Part shown: positions 44,527-54,577 of the stretch, piece after piece | How the letters are laid out: each line of letters begins with the position of its first letter | Position numbering within the stretch: the first letter of the stretch is position 1 | Assembly (NCBI RefSeq): GCF_030124375.1 | Contig: NZ_JASKLS010000006.1 | Span: forward strand, 62,001-126,000 | Direction of reading: 5' to 3' | DNA from: Sinorhizobium sp. 6-70 | GTDB taxonomy: Bacteria > Pseudomonadota > Alphaproteobacteria > Rhizobiales > Rhizobiaceae | Length of the DNA: 64,000 nucleotides | Notes under the pieces: generated by a model | Database searches by the model: none | What the model was told of the DNA's origin: nothing | Seen by the model: the letters and a program-made list of their open reading frames with translations, nothing else | Program-made: the position numbers and the translations under genes

Positions 44527-45209
44527 GTCTCAGTCCGGTCGTCCTTGATCATGTAGCCGGCGCCACGAACCGTCCTCAGCAGCGGTATGTCGAAATCCTT
44601 TTCGATCTTCGAGCGCAGACGCGAGACGTGCACGTCAATGACATTGGTTTGCGGGTCGAAATGGTAATCCCATACGTTTTCAAGCAGCATCGTCCTCGTG
44701 ACGACCTGGCCCGCATTCTTCATGAGGTATTCGAGCAGCCGGAATTCGCGCGGCTGCAACGGAATTTCCTTGCCCTGCCGTCGAACCGAGTGGGCAAGCC
44801 GGTCGAGTTCGAGGTCGCCGACGCGGTAAACCATATCCTGCTCTGGTGCGCCCTTGCGGCGGCCGAGTACCTCGACCCGTGCGAGAAGCTCGTTGAACGC
44901 GTAGGGCTTTGGAAGATAGTCGTCGCCACCGGCGCGCAGGCCCGTGACGCGGTCGTCCACTTGGCCGAGCGCCGAGAGAATGAGGACGGGCGTGTGGACA
45001 TCCCGCCGCCTCAGTTCGGTGATCAGCGACAGGCCGTCACGAAGCGGAAGCATACGATCGACCACCAGCACGTCGTAGGCATTCTCGCTCGCCATGAACA
45101 ACCCGCTTTCGCCGTCGCTGGCATGGTCGGAAACAATGCCGGCCTCGCGAAACGCTTTCGCGAGATAGGCCGCCGCCTCGAGGTCGTCTTCAACAATCAG
45201 AATCTTCAT
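44523..45209 (-). CDS. OmpR-family response regulator
   Basis: The 228-residue protein from ATG 45209 (MKILIVEDDLEAAAYL) has a receiver domain with phospho-acceptor D51 (VVDRMLP) and conserved Lys (PKPYAFNEL), and a C-terminal winged-helix DNA-binding domain (LQPREFRLLEYLMKNAGQVV, then VDVHVSRLRSKI). It is the partner of the overlapping histidine kinase. A start at 45221 is possible. A RIME and a hairpin separate it from degP upstream. Confidence 0.94.
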   Translation of the reverse strand: MKILIVEDDLEAAAYLAKAFREAGIVSDHASDGESGLFMASENAYDVLVVDRMLPLRDGLSLITELRRRDVHTPVLILSALGQVDDRVTGLRAGGDDYLPKPYAFNELLARVEVLGRRKGAPEQDMVYRVGDLELDRLAHSVRRQGKEIPLQPREFRLLEYLMKNAGQVVTRTMLLENVWDYHFDPQTNVIDVHVSRLRSKIEKDFDIPLLRTVRGAGYMIKDDRTET

Positions 45210-45267
45210 GCGCGTGACCATAGTCCCGGATCCCTATCTGTCTCAACCGGTTTCGGTTCCGACACCT

Positions 45268-45355
45268 CTAGAGCGCCGCGCGTCTTGTCAGACGCGCAAA
45301 GGACGCTGTAGCTCTTTGAATTGCTGCATGATTTCGACCCAGAGAAATCACGCAG
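45268..45355. repeat. RIME element, second palindrome diverged
   Basis: The first palindrome (CTAGAGCGCCGCGCG to AAAGGACGCTGTAG) and linker TTTGAATTGCTGCATG are intact; the second has changed to GATTTCGACCCAGAGAAATC. It occupies the 315-bp gap between degP and the response regulator. Confidence 0.8.
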
Positions 45356-45478
45356 CGGCGCCGCGGCAACCAACGCTTCGGCCCGAACGAAAAGCGCCGC
45401 GAATCACTCGGATGTCACGGCACAGTTGGATCATGGTGATTTGCGGATGTACCGACCATCACCGCGATCGGTCAGAAT

Positions 45479-45508
45479 GGATTGGAGTGGGGCGACCCAC
45501 TCCAATCC
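45479..45508 (-). terminator. Strong hairpin after degP
   Basis: A perfect 13-bp stem (GGATTGGAGTGGG, 45479-45491, with CCCACTCCAATCC, 45496-45508) and loop GCGA lie 16 bp after the degP stop. There is no U-run, so it may protect the mRNA end or work with Rho. Confidence 0.65.
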
Positions 45509-45524
45509 TCCGATGGCCGCGTTA

Positions 45525-47093
45525 TCAGCCTTGGTCGATCGGAAGCGCGACAAAGCGGCTGCCGTCGTCGGTTTCGATCTGGAAGAGCGCCTTGGTCCGA
45601 CCATCCTTCTTGGCGTTGTTGATCACCTTGAGGATGTCGTCCGCCGACTTCACGTCCTGATTGTTCACGGTGACGATCTTCTCACCTTCCTTCAGGCCGC
45701 GGTCGCCGGCGTCCGAGTCTGGATCGACGGAAGAAATCGTCACGCCAGTGCCGTCCTCGGAAGGCGTCACCGTCACGCCGAGATCAGCAAGCGCTTCATC
45801 ACTGGCTGGCGGGCTCTGCTCGGACTGCTCATCCTTCGGCTGCACGGAGTCGTTGGCGTCGTTCGGCAGATTGCCGATTTCGAGCTTGACGCTTTGCGAC
45901 TTGCCATCGCGCCACAGAGTTACGTCGGCAGAAGAACCCGGGCGCATTGCAGCGACCTTGCGGGCGAGATCGCGCGGATCCTTGATCGGCTCACCATTCA
46001 GTGCCGTCACCACATCACCCTTCTTGATCCCGGCCTTTTCGCCCGGAGAACCGGCCTGCGGTTCTACGACCAGAGCGCCGCTTGCCTCGGAGAGGCCGAG
46101 CGAATCGGCAATGTCCTTCGTCACCGGCTGGATCTGAACGCCAAGCCAACCGCGCGAGACGCTGCCGTCCTTCATGAGGTCGTTGACGACGTCCTTGGCG
46201 ACGGATGCGGGGATCGCGAAGGCGATGCCGACATTGCCACCCGACGGGGCGAGGATCGCGGTGTTGATGCCGACAACCTCACCCGAAAGGTTGAACGTCG
46301 GGCCCCCGGAGTTGCCGCGGTTCACAGCGGCGTCGACCTGCAGGTAGTCGTCATAGGGGCCGGAGCCGATGTCGCGGCCGCGAGCCGAGACGATACCGGC
46401 CGTCACCGTTCCGCCGAGGCCAAACGGGTTACCGACTGCGACGACCCAATCGCCGACGCGCACCTTGCTGTCGTCCGCGAAGCTCACATAGGTGAACTTG
46501 CGCTTGTCGTCGACCTTGAGTACGGCAAGATCGGTGCGGCTGTCCTTACCGACCAGCTTGGCATCAAGTTCCGTTCCGTCATTCAGGATGACCGTGAAGG
46601 CGGAGCCATCGGAAACGACATGGTTGTTGGTTACGAGGTAACCATCTTCGGTGATGAAGAAGCCGGAGCCCTGGCCTCGCGGACGAAGGCGACCCTCGCC
46701 GTGCGGACCACGACGATCAGGGCGACGTTCGGCACGATCACCGCCACCATCGCCACGCGGGCCGCCGAACTCGCGGAAGAAGCGCTTCAGCGGATGATCA
46801 TCGGGCAGATCTTCAAAGCCGCGGCCGCCGAAGTCGAAGCTGAAGTTGCTGGTTTCATCGTCGGAAGCGTTCACGCGCGACTGCACACGAACGGAAACGA
46901 CAGCCGGCGAAACCGCATCGACGACATTCGCGAAGCTCGGAACCGAGGGGGCCTCTGCCTTCACGGCTTCGGCGAAGGACTGCGAAATCTGAGCCGGCAG
47001 GCCGCTGGTCAGCATGACTGCCGCGAGGCCGGCGACGGTGGAGGTTTTCAGAACCGTCTTCAGGGACGGACGCAGGGTTTTGATCTTGGACAT
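45525..47093 (-). CDS. degP: Periplasmic serine protease, DegP/HtrA (Do) type
   Basis: The 522-residue precursor has an N-terminal signal sequence (to about residue 42), an Arg/Gly-rich LA-loop-like insert (about 110-140), the protease domain with triad H158 (TNNHVV), D188 (SRTDLAVLKV) and S262 (NRGNSGGP), and two PDZ domains (about 290-385 and 430-515). It refolds or degrades misfolded periplasmic proteins, with a role in stress resistance and symbiosis in rhizobia. It lies downstream of the cytochrome c maturation operon but with its own 344-bp upstream region. Confidence 0.96.
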   Translation of the reverse strand: MSKIKTLRPSLKTVLKTSTVAGLAAVMLTSGLPAQISQSFAEAVKAEAPSVPSFANVVDAVSPAVVSVRVQSRVNASDDETSNFSFDFGGRGFEDLPDDHPLKRFFREFGGPRGDGGGDRAERRPDRRGPHGEGRLRPRGQGSGFFITEDGYLVTNNHVVSDGSAFTVILNDGTELDAKLVGKDSRTDLAVLKVDDKRKFTYVSFADDSKVRVGDWVVAVGNPFGLGGTVTAGIVSARGRDIGSGPYDDYLQVDAAVNRGNSGGPTFNLSGEVVGINTAILAPSGGNVGIAFAIPASVAKDVVNDLMKDGSVSRGWLGVQIQPVTKDIADSLGLSEASGALVVEPQAGSPGEKAGIKKGDVVTALNGEPIKDPRDLARKVAAMRPGSSADVTLWRDGKSQSVKLEIGNLPNDANDSVQPKDEQSEQSPPASDEALADLGVTVTPSEDGTGVTISSVDPDSDAGDRGLKEGEKIVTVNNQDVKSADDILKVINNAKKDGRTKALFQIETDDGSRFVALPIDQG

Positions 47094-47437
47094 GCGTTTT
47101 GCCTTCTCTCTTCCATGAAGCCCAGCGCCAATTGGCGGACGGCTTCGAAACCTTGACTACGAGCACCTTCCCAAACGGTATTTGGCGTCCGGGGAAGTGC
47201 CCGCCTGGCTGTGACTGGAGGAACAGCCGATAACGAAAGGTGTAACGGACCGGACCTTACTGAGTTCTGTCCGGCAGATGAATATTTGGTAATGTTCGCA
47301 CGGAAGTGGAGAGGGATTATTCAGCGGCCGCGCGGAACGGCGCGATACTTCGTTTCGAATATGCGAAACCGTCTATGCGCCTTGACCCCATCGCTCGGCA
47401 TCAAGACTCAGAGCCCGGGCAGCGCGGGAACGATGCT
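47094..47437. other. Intergenic region upstream of degP
   Basis: The 344 bp between cycL and degP must carry the degP promoter. I see no gene and no RIME. A stress-sigma promoter is expected but I could not identify one with confidence. Confidence 0.45.
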
Positions 47438-47893
47438 CTAGGACCTCAAGAGCTTGTCGAGCTCTTCCTTTTCCTTGTCGGAAAGCGGCGCGCCGGGCGT
47501 ACCCGCGTTGCGTCGGCGCGCCGCGACAACGAGGGCAACTCCGCCGCAAAGAAGCAGGATGACCGGCATGCCCCAAAGGATCACGGTCTTTGCCTCGAAA
47601 CGCGGTTTCAACAGCACGAATTCGCCATAGCGGGAAACGACATAGGCAATCACCGCTTCGTCCGTGTCGCCATTCGTCAACCGTTCGCGCACCAGCACCC
47701 GCAAATCCTTGGCGAGTTCGGCATTGGAGTCGTCGATCGACTGGTTCTGGCAGACCATGCAGCGAAGCTTGGCCGAGATCGCCCGCGCGCGCGCTTCGAG
47801 TACCGGATCGGCCAGCACTTCGTCCGGATTGACCGCCAAGGCGGGCAGCACGGAAGAGAAGCAAAGGAAAAGCGCGAGGAGCAAGCGGATCAT
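47438..47893 (-). CDS. cycL: Cytochrome c maturation protein CcmH
   Basis: The 151-residue membrane-anchored thioredoxin-like protein has a signal peptide (to about residue 20), the redox CXXC at C45/C48 ([11 protein letters not shown]) and a C-terminal TM helix (about 103-123), ending in an acidic-basic tail. It reduces the haem-binding CXXCH cysteines of apocytochrome c for haem attachment. It is the last gene of cycHJKL and overlaps cycK by 4 bp. Confidence 0.95.
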   Translation of the reverse strand: MIRLLLALFLCFSSVLPALAVNPDEVLADPVLEARARAISAKLRCMVCQNQSIDDSNAELAKDLRVLVRERLTNGDTDEAVIAYVVSRYGEFVLLKPRFEAKTVILWGMPVILLLCGGVALVVAARRRNAGTPGAPLSDKEKEELDKLLRS

Positions 47894-49878
47894 TCGGCTG
47901 CCCCCAGGGCGAGCCGCGCGGCCCTCTTGGCGCGCGTCGGCGCGCCAACCCGCAAGCGGCGGTCACTGAGGGAGACAACACCGCCCGCCATCATGATCAG
48001 CGCTCCGCCCCAGATGCAAAGGATCAGCGGCTTCCACCAGACACGCACGACGATACCGCCGTCCGTCATCTGATCGCCGAGAGAAACATAGAGCTGGCTG
48101 AGGCCAAAGGTCCGAATTCCGGCCTCCGTCGTCGGCATCCGGCGCGCCGTATAGAGTCGCTTCGACGACCAGATTTCAGTGACCGCTACGCCGCCCCGGC
48201 TGACCGTGAAGTGCCCGGTCTCCTCGGTATAGTTCGGTCCGCGCCCTGGTCGCATGCCGTCGAAGCGCAGGCTGTAGCCGCCGGCCTCCACCATCATGCC
48301 CGGCTTCATCTCGACAACTGTCTCGGTCTCAAAGCCGGTGACGGCGACGATGCCGATCAACGTAACGCCGAGTCCCGTATGGGCGAGTGCTGTGCCGAAG
48401 GCGGAGCGCGGCAGGCCCGAAAGCCGCTTCCAGGCAACGCTGCCAGCCACTTTGCCGATCCCGGAACGCAACACCAGATCGGTCAGCGCGCCCACGATCA
48501 GATAGACGCCGAGCGCAATGCCGAGCAGAGCGAGTACGGGGCCACCATTCATTGCGTAGTAATAGACCGCAGCGACAGAGAGGCCGACCGCGGCCGCAAC
48601 GACCAAGCGCTGGGCAGCACCCGTGAGGTCGCCGCGCTTCCAGGCAAGCAGCGGGCCGAACGGAACTGCGCAGAGCAGCGGCAGCATCAACAGGCCGAAG
48701 GTCATGTTGAAGAACGGTGCACCGACCGAGATCTTTTCCCCCGTCAGCGCTTCAAGCACCAGAGGATAGAGCGTGCCGGTAAGCACGGTCGCGGCCGCAG
48801 TCGTGAGAATGAGGTTGTTGAGAACGAGCGCGCCTTCGCGCGAGATCGGCGCAAAAAGCCCTCCGGACTTGAGGCGGGATGCCCGGAACGCGAAGAGCGA
48901 AAACGCGCCGCCAATAAAGACGACGAGAATAACGAGAATGAAGATCCCGCGTGTCGGATCCGTCGCAAAAGCATGCACCGACGTGAGCACGCCAGAACGG
49001 ACGAGGAAGGTACCGAGCAGCGACAGCGAGAAGGTCATGATCGCCAGCAGCACGGTCCAGATCTTCAGCGCCTCGCGCTTTTCCATCACCAGCGCAGAGT
49101 GCAGCAGCGCCGTGCCCGCGAGCCACGGCATGAACGAGGCGTTTTCGACCGGGTCCCAGAACCACCAGCCGCCCCAGCCGAGCTCGTAATAGGCCCAGTA
49201 GGAGCCCATGGCGATGCCGGCGGTCAGGAAGGTCCAGGCGGCAAGCGTCCATGGACGCACCCAACGCGCCCATGCTGCGTCGATGCGACCCTCGATCAGT
49301 GCCGCGATCGCAAAGGAAAAACAGACGGAAAAACCCACATAGCCGAGGTAGAGCAAAGGCGGGTGGATGGCGAGGCCGACGTCCTGCAGCACGGGGTTCA
49401 GGTCCTTGCCCTCGCCCGGTGCCGGAATGAGGCGGGCAAAGGGATTGGACGTCAGCAGGATGAAGAGCGCAAACGCGGCCGCGATCCAGGCCTGTACGGC
49501 GAGCACGGTTGCCTTCAGCGTTTCCGGCAGGTTTCGGCCGAAAAGCGCCACGAGGGCAGAAAAGAAGACGAGGATCAACAGCCACAACAGCATCGATCCC
49601 TCGTGGTTCCCCCACACACCGGAAATCTTGTAGATCAAAGGCTTGAGCGAATGCGAATTCTCCCAGACGTTCCGTACGGAAAAGTCGGAGGTCACGTAAG
49701 CAAAGGTCAGCACCGCAAAGGAGAAGGCGACGAGCAAGGCGCAGACGAGCGCAGCGCTCGATGCGAGTTCCATCAGCGCTTTGTCACCGCGCCGCGCCCC
49801 GGCGATCGGCAAGATCGCCTGGACGAACGCCGTCGCGAGCGCCAGCACCAGGGCATAATGTCCGAGCTCGATGATCAT
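47890..49878 (-). CDS. cycK: Cytochrome c-type biogenesis haem lyase CcmF
   Basis: The 662-residue integral membrane protein has about 15 TM helices and the WWD domain [19 protein letters not shown] (near residues 230-250), the signature of haem-handling proteins, with conserved histidines in neighbouring loops. CcmF, with CcmH and CcmI, ligates haem delivered by CcmE to apocytochrome c in the periplasm. It overlaps both neighbours by 4 bp. Confidence 0.97.
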   Translation of the reverse strand: MIIELGHYALVLALATAFVQAILPIAGARRGDKALMELASSAALVCALLVAFSFAVLTFAYVTSDFSVRNVWENSHSLKPLIYKISGVWGNHEGSMLLWLLILVFFSALVALFGRNLPETLKATVLAVQAWIAAAFALFILLTSNPFARLIPAPGEGKDLNPVLQDVGLAIHPPLLYLGYVGFSVCFSFAIAALIEGRIDAAWARWVRPWTLAAWTFLTAGIAMGSYWAYYELGWGGWWFWDPVENASFMPWLAGTALLHSALVMEKREALKIWTVLLAIMTFSLSLLGTFLVRSGVLTSVHAFATDPTRGIFILVILVVFIGGAFSLFAFRASRLKSGGLFAPISREGALVLNNLILTTAAATVLTGTLYPLVLEALTGEKISVGAPFFNMTFGLLMLPLLCAVPFGPLLAWKRGDLTGAAQRLVVAAAVGLSVAAVYYYAMNGGPVLALLGIALGVYLIVGALTDLVLRSGIGKVAGSVAWKRLSGLPRSAFGTALAHTGLGVTLIGIVAVTGFETETVVEMKPGMMVEAGGYSLRFDGMRPGRGPNYTEETGHFTVSRGGVAVTEIWSSKRLYTARRMPTTEAGIRTFGLSQLYVSLGDQMTDGGIVVRVWWKPLILCIWGGALIMMAGGVVSLSDRRLRVGAPTRAKRAARLALGAAE

Positions 49879-50327
49879 TGAATGTTTTCCTTGCCGCCGA
49901 GCGCAACACCCTGGGCCTTCAGGCGGTCTGCAACGTCTTTCGGCATATAGGTTTCGTCGTGCTTGGCGAGCACCGTATCGGCGACGAACACGGGGCTGCC
50001 TGCAACAAACGCGCCCTCGGCCACCACACCCTGCCCCTCGCGAAAGAGATCGGGCAGGATGCCGGTATAGGTAACCGGTACCGTTCCGAGCGTATCGGTA
50101 ACGTTGAAGGTTATGGTCTTGCCCTCGCCACGCTTGAGCGAACCGGTTTCGACGAGGCCGCCGAGGCGGATGCGCGTTCCCGGCGCAAGGGCGGCCTTTG
50201 CGAGATCGCCCGGAACATAGAAGTAGGCCACCGCCTGGCTGAAGGCGAACATCACCAGGAAGACGGCGGCGATCAAGAAGCTGACGCCACCGCCGATGAT
50301 CGCCAACCGTTTCTGCTTGCGTGTCAT
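49875..50327 (-). CDS. cycJ: Haem chaperone CcmE
   Basis: The 150-residue protein has an N-terminal TM anchor (about 9-30) and the periplasmic OB-fold domain with the haem-binding H123 and Y127 (AKHDETYMP). It receives haem from CcmC/D and passes it to CcmF. It overlaps cycH and cycK by 4 bp each, so the operon is tightly coupled. Confidence 0.96.
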   Translation of the reverse strand: MTRKQKRLAIIGGGVSFLIAAVFLVMFAFSQAVAYFYVPGDLAKAALAPGTRIRLGGLVETGSLKRGEGKTITFNVTDTLGTVPVTYTGILPDLFREGQGVVAEGAFVAGSPVFVADTVLAKHDETYMPKDVADRLKAQGVALGGKENIQ

Positions 50328-51469
50328 TCTTGTTCTCCGTCCGCGTCGATGCCGAGTTCGCGGCCGAGAGCCAGCAATTGCTTCCCCTGATCCCCGGTGG
50401 CCGGGAAAGCCTTCAGCCCTTGCTGTAGAGCGTCGCGTGCCTTGTCTCTTTGATCAAGCACAACGTAGGAACGGACCAGCCGCATCCATCCTTCGAAGTT
50501 CGCGGGATCTTCCTTCAGTTTGCTCGCCAGGCTGTCGACCATGCCGCGGATCATGGCCTGGCGATCGCCGGCGTCCATCTGCGCGGCGGCCGCCATATCC
50601 TCGGATGTCGGGCTGGCGGGCATCGTGTTGCCCGCAGGCGCCTGACCGGCGGAGAGCTCCGCGATGTGCTGGTTCACCAATGGCAGCCAGGGCGCGTCGG
50701 CAGGAGAATTGCCGGCAAGCTTGCGGAACGCGGCGAGCGCATCCTGCTGTTTACCCTCCTGCTTGAGGCCGAGAGCCAGATAGAACTCCGAGCGCGGGTC
50801 GTTGGGGTCGAGGGCAAGCGATTTCTTCAAGGCTTCCTGCGCATCGGCCGTCACCAGGCCGCCGGACTGCACGATCAACGCTTCCGCATAACCGCCGAGT
50901 CTGGCAGGCGTCGACCCGAGCAGGCGGATCGCCTGGTCGTAGGCGGCAACAGCGTCCTCGACACGGCCGCTGCGCATGTAGATCGGCGCCAGCAGGTCCC
51001 AGCCCTGGCCATCGCCCGGATTGGCCGCGAGATGGTTCTCGGCCCGCGCAATCAAAATGTTGATATCGTCACCCGGATTGGCAAGTCTGGCTGCAAGCGG
51101 TTGCGCCGGCACGCCGGGACTGCCGGTGAGGAGATAGAGGCAAAGCCCCACAGCCGGAAGACAGGCAAGAACGAAGAACTGCGCAATGCGGTTCGAACGC
51201 AGGGATTTCGCACCACTCTCCTGGACGGGCACGTCCGCGGCACTCGCCGCAAGCAGCCGGCGCGCAATCTCGGCCCTGGCGAGTTCCGCGTCCTCGCCGC
51301 TGATCAGGCCGGACTTCTGGTCCCGCGTCACTTCCTCGAGCTGGTCGCGATAAACTTCGATGTCATGACTGTGGGGAGAGGAAAGCGGTGCCGCTGCCCG
51401 CATCAGCGGGAGAACGAGCACGACAGCGGCTGCCGCCGTCAAGATAGCGACGAGGATCCAAAACAACAT
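50324..51469 (-). CDS. cycH: Cytochrome c biogenesis TPR protein CcmI
   Basis: The 381-residue protein has two N-terminal TM helices (about 2-22 and 95-115) flanking a cytoplasmic loop with the [20 protein letters not shown] leucine-zipper-like segment, and a periplasmic TPR domain (from about residue 140; [20 protein letters not shown]). CcmI holds apocytochrome c for the CcmF/H ligase. In Rhizobium, the cycHJKL operon and the neighbouring feuPQ genes were together linked to iron acquisition. The start has a GGAGG ribosome-binding site. Confidence 0.94.
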   Translation of the reverse strand: MLFWILVAILTAAAAVVLVLPLMRAAAPLSSPHSHDIEVYRDQLEEVTRDQKSGLISGEDAELARAEIARRLLAASAADVPVQESGAKSLRSNRIAQFFVLACLPAVGLCLYLLTGSPGVPAQPLAARLANPGDDINILIARAENHLAANPGDGQGWDLLAPIYMRSGRVEDAVAAYDQAIRLLGSTPARLGGYAEALIVQSGGLVTADAQEALKKSLALDPNDPRSEFYLALGLKQEGKQQDALAAFRKLAGNSPADAPWLPLVNQHIAELSAGQAPAGNTMPASPTSEDMAAAAQMDAGDRQAMIRGMVDSLASKLKEDPANFEGWMRLVRSYVVLDQRDKARDALQQGLKAFPATGDQGKQLLALGRELGIDADGEQE

Positions 51470-51610
51470 GGAGGGGAAATACTATGAGCCCCGTGCCATT
51501 CCAACTCGAAAACTGGCAATGACGGAGATTTGAGGCGTTTCGCCGCAAGGTCGCCCGCATATTTCGCTGGTTTGGCAGCCGAGGCGCGTCACCGTAGTAA
51601 CGCTGCGAGC

Positions 51611-52075
51611 TTATGTCAGCGGCGTCCAGGTTCCATCAGAATTGCGGCACGCCGCTCCGCGCGCGGTCGTTTGCTGCCCTTTGACGGTCACCGTATGGCT
51701 GTATTGCCGGCAATTCTGCGAACCGACCTGAAAGGGCGCCGCGGCGACGACGGACCCGCTGACACCGCGTCCCTCCCACACGACCGGCTGCCCCCCTGGT
51801 GCCGCCTCCAGCGCCCGGTACTCGGCCTCGAGCGCCCTCTGCCGATCCGACTTGCCGAGATCGATGCCCTCGAGGCGCGCGATGACGCCGCCCTGCAGCG
51901 CGGCGATATAGGCTGTCGACGATGCTCCTCGCGTTCCGGTCGCAGAAAGACCGGAGACCACCCCACGCTGGCCGTTCGATGCCGTGCCGCAACCAGCCAG
52001 CGCGACGGCAGACGCGATGACGGCGATCCTACCGCTGGCGACAAAGGCTCGTGCCATTACTGCGTGGTTCCTCAT
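51611..52075 (-). CDS. Lipoprotein with outer-membrane surface-antigen-like C-terminal part
   Basis: The 154-residue protein from ATG 52075 (MRNHAVMARAF) has a lipobox AVALAGCG with the acyl cysteine at residue 29. The C-terminal part (VVWEGRGVSGSVVAAAPFQV, then NCRQYSHTVTVKGQ, ARGAACRNSDGTWTPL) matches the RcpC/17-kDa-surface-antigen-type domain of small envelope lipoproteins. It lies between feuQ and cycH in the same direction and may be co-transcribed with one of them. The function is unknown. ATG 52057 is another possible start. Confidence 0.78.
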   Translation of the reverse strand: MRNHAVMARAFVASGRIAVIASAVALAGCGTASNGQRGVVSGLSATGTRGASSTAYIAALQGGVIARLEGIDLGKSDRQRALEAEYRALEAAPGGQPVVWEGRGVSGSVVAAAPFQVGSQNCRQYSHTVTVKGQQTTARGAACRNSDGTWTPLT

Positions 52076-52237
52076 GATCCCCCGACAACTCAACTTCACC
52101 GCAAACCACCTTTTCCGCCGTGCCGCACATCCGGCGGCGGAGAGGTAGCACCCCGTCGATTTTCTTTTTGCACTCCCCGGCGCGTCAGGCAACCATACCC
52201 TCTCGGGGCATCGGCATTTTCAGCCGCGGTGTGGCCG

Positions 52238-53623
52238 CTAAACCGCAGCCGGCAGAACGAGTTGGGCCCGCAATCCGCCTTCGTCGCGCCGCGAAAGTTC
52301 GATCGTGCCCTGATACTCTCCGACAATCTCGCTCACGATCGAAAGTCCCAGCCCGGTGCCGGGCTTGCTCTCATCGAGCCTCTTGCCACGCTTCATTGCC
52401 AAGGCGATCTGGTCCGGATTGAGCCCCGGACCGTCGTCATCGACGTCGAGTACGATCCAGTGCCGGCCCTGATCCTTACCGTGTACGTCTTCCGGGGCGG
52501 GTCGCACACTCAGCCAGACATGCTCGCGTGCGTGTCGCGCGGCGTTTTCGAGCAAGTTGCCGACCGTTTCCTCGACGTCCTGCTGCTCCATCGCCAATAT
52601 CAAACCCGGCGGATTGATCGACAGGCTGAACTGCCTGTCCGGATTGAGGCGTCGCATCACCCGGACAAGCCGCTCGAGCGCGGGCTGGGCCTCGGTTCTG
52701 GCGAGGATAGAGCCCCGCTGCGCGGCGATACGCGCGCGGCTGAGATAGATTTGCACCTGGGTCTGCATCGCGTCGGCCTGCGTCTTCACCAATTCCCCAT
52801 GCGGTACTTCCAGCACGCGCGCTTCGTTGAGCAGAACCGCGATCGGTGTCTTCAGCGAATGGGCAAGGTTGCCGACCTGCATGCGCGCCCGTTCGATGAT
52901 ACGGCGATTGCTGTCGATCAGGGCGTTCACCTCGTTGGCAAGCGGTTGGATCTCACGCGGGAAAGCACCGTCCAGGCGTTCGCTCTCGCCCGCGCGGATC
53001 TTTTCAAGCGAGCGGCGCACCTGGTCGAGTGGCCTGAGACCGAACAGAATCGTCAGCGCGTTGACCCCGAGGCCGCCGAGACCGAAGATCGACAGCGCGA
53101 TGGTGAGATTGCGGGTGAAGCGGTCGATATCAGCCTCCAGCACATCGCGATTGCCCGCGACCCGGAAGCGGGCCGCGTGCCCCTGAATGTCGAGCACGAC
53201 CTCGGTTTCGGCCACCTCGACCTCGTTTCCGAACGGATCCATGGTCGTGTAGAAGCGCTCGTAGCGAATATCGAAGGGAACCTCGTCGACACTGGCAATC
53301 GGCAGTTTCGCGGAGCCTAGAGACGTCGACAAGAGTGGCGGCGTATCAAATTCACCGATCGGCTCGACGATCCAGTACCATCCGGTTTGGGGCTGGGAGA
53401 AACGAAGGTCGCCGAGTTGCGGACTTCCGGACAGAACGGCCTTCTCGTTGACGGAAATCGAGTTGATGACGTTGTAGAGTTGTGCGCGCAGCAGATCCTG
53501 AAAGCCGCGCTCAGACCCTTGTCTGTACAGCGCGGAGATAACCACTCCGATTACAACGAGGGCGACGACGGCCCAAACGGTCGAAACCGCCAGTACGCGG
53601 GCCGTGAGCGATCTAATTGCCAT
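52238..53623 (-). CDS. feuQ: Sensor histidine kinase FeuQ
   Basis: The 461-residue PhoQ-like kinase has TM1 (about 10-33) and TM2 (about 172-195), a periplasmic domain between them, HAMP, HisKA with H255 (GNLAHSLKTPIAV) and HATPase_c (NLLENAARHA; DDDGPGLNPDQ; GTGLGLSIVSEIVG). In S. meliloti FeuQ with FeuP controls cyclic beta-glucan export and is needed for symbiosis; in R. leguminosarum feuPQ were linked to iron uptake. It overlaps feuP by 11 bp. Assignment rests on sequence and on the neighbouring cycHJKL genes. Confidence 0.9.
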   Translation of the reverse strand: MAIRSLTARVLAVSTVWAVVALVVIGVVISALYRQGSERGFQDLLRAQLYNVINSISVNEKAVLSGSPQLGDLRFSQPQTGWYWIVEPIGEFDTPPLLSTSLGSAKLPIASVDEVPFDIRYERFYTTMDPFGNEVEVAETEVVLDIQGHAARFRVAGNRDVLEADIDRFTRNLTIALSIFGLGGLGVNALTILFGLRPLDQVRRSLEKIRAGESERLDGAFPREIQPLANEVNALIDSNRRIIERARMQVGNLAHSLKTPIAVLLNEARVLEVPHGELVKTQADAMQTQVQIYLSRARIAAQRGSILARTEAQPALERLVRVMRRLNPDRQFSLSINPPGLILAMEQQDVEETVGNLLENAARHAREHVWLSVRPAPEDVHGKDQGRHWIVLDVDDDGPGLNPDQIALAMKRGKRLDESKPGTGLGLSIVSEIVGEYQGTIELSRRDEGGLRAQLVLPAAV

Positions 53624-54284
53624 TGCCGGGCGCTTGCATGCGATATCCGAGGCCGCGGACCGTTTCGATCAGGTCGTTGCCGATCTTCTTGCGCAACCGA
53701 CCGACGAACACTTCGATCGTATTGGAGTCCCGGTCGAAATCCTGATCATACATGTGTTCGACCAGTTCCGTGCGCGATACGACCTGCCCCATATGGTGCA
53801 TCAGGTAGGAGAGCAGCCGGAACTCATGCGACGTGAGCTTCAGCGGCACACCGCGAACGGTCGCCTTGGAGCCCTTCGTATCGAGGCGCACAGGACCGCA
53901 GACGATCTCGGAACTCGCATGTCCCGCGGCTCGGCGGATCAAGGCACGGATCCGGGCAAGCACCTCCTCCACATGGAAGGGCTTGGCCACATAGTCATCG
54001 GCGCCGGCGTCGATACCGGCTACCTTGTCACTCCAGCGGTCGCGTGCGGTCAAAATCAGGACCGGCATGGTCTTGCCGTCGCCGCGCCACTTCTCGAGAA
54101 CGGTAATGCCGTCCATCTCCGGCAGGCCGATGTCGAGGATCACCGCGTCATAGGGTTCCGCATCGCCAAGATAGTGGCCCTCCTCACCGTCGAACGCCTG
54201 ATCGACGACGTAGCCAGCTTCTTTCAACGCGTCGGCGAGCTGCCTGTTCAGGTTGGCGTCGTCCTCGACTATAAGAATGCGCAT
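53613..54284 (-). CDS. feuP: PhoP-like response regulator FeuP
   Basis: The 223-residue OmpR-family regulator has a receiver with D51 (ILDIGLP) and Lys in AKPFHVEE, and a winged-helix output domain (LKLTSHEFRLLSYLMHHMGQ, then NTIEVFVGRLRKKI). It is the FeuQ partner. It starts 41 bp after feuN, so the three genes probably form one operon. Gene identity is from family similarity and context. Confidence 0.92.
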   Translation of the reverse strand: MRILIVEDDANLNRQLADALKEAGYVVDQAFDGEEGHYLGDAEPYDAVILDIGLPEMDGITVLEKWRGDGKTMPVLILTARDRWSDKVAGIDAGADDYVAKPFHVEEVLARIRALIRRAAGHASSEIVCGPVRLDTKGSKATVRGVPLKLTSHEFRLLSYLMHHMGQVVSRTELVEHMYDQDFDRDSNTIEVFVGRLRKKIGNDLIETVRGLGYRMQAPGNGN

Positions 54285-54325
54285 CTGCGTTCATTTCCCT
54301 TGCTCGTAGGTCACCCGCAAGCGGC

Positions 54326-54577
54326 CTACATCGGCACCTTCACCGTTACCTTCTTCGGCCGCCCACCGTTGCCCGGGATAAGCACCGTGATCACGCATTG
54401 GCCGTCGGATGTCGGCTGGGCGGAGAGCAGTTCTCCACCCGTCTCGGCAACCACTTGCGCGGCGGCAGCGCTGCAATCGCCAGCCGCGCGGACAACAGCC
54501 GAAGGCACGTTGATGGCAGGCGGCGACAAGCCCGCGAGGCCTGCGGCAAGCGCGGCTATGATCACTGGTGAAGACAT
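54326..54577 (-). CDS. feuN: Small periplasmic protein, likely FeuN
   Basis: The 83-residue precursor from ATG 54577 (MSSPVIIAALAAGLAGLSPP) has a signal-like N terminus. The mature part has two cysteines (GDCSAAA, GQCVITV) that could form a disulfide, and ends RPKKVTVKVPM, recalling PepSY-type periplasmic regulators. Its place right before feuP fits FeuN, the small periplasmic protein reported to inhibit FeuQ in S. meliloti. The gene assignment is from memory of that work and from context. Confidence 0.78.
   Translation of the reverse strand: MSSPVIIAALAAGLAGLSPPAINVPSAVVRAAGDCSAAAAQVVAETGGELLSAQPTSDGQCVITVLIPGNGGRPKKVTVKVPM

Noticed and set aside
45321..47156. 611-codon open frame opposite degP
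   Set aside because: It is a GC-driven antisense frame; degP on the other strand has clear triad and PDZ homology.
48211..49881. 556-codon open frame opposite cycK
   Set aside because: The protein is a low-complexity Arg/Gln/Glu-rich shadow of CcmF, with no recognisable domain.
51530..53320. 596-codon open frame opposite the lipoprotein and feuQ
   Set aside because: It crosses two well-supported genes and has no homology of its own.
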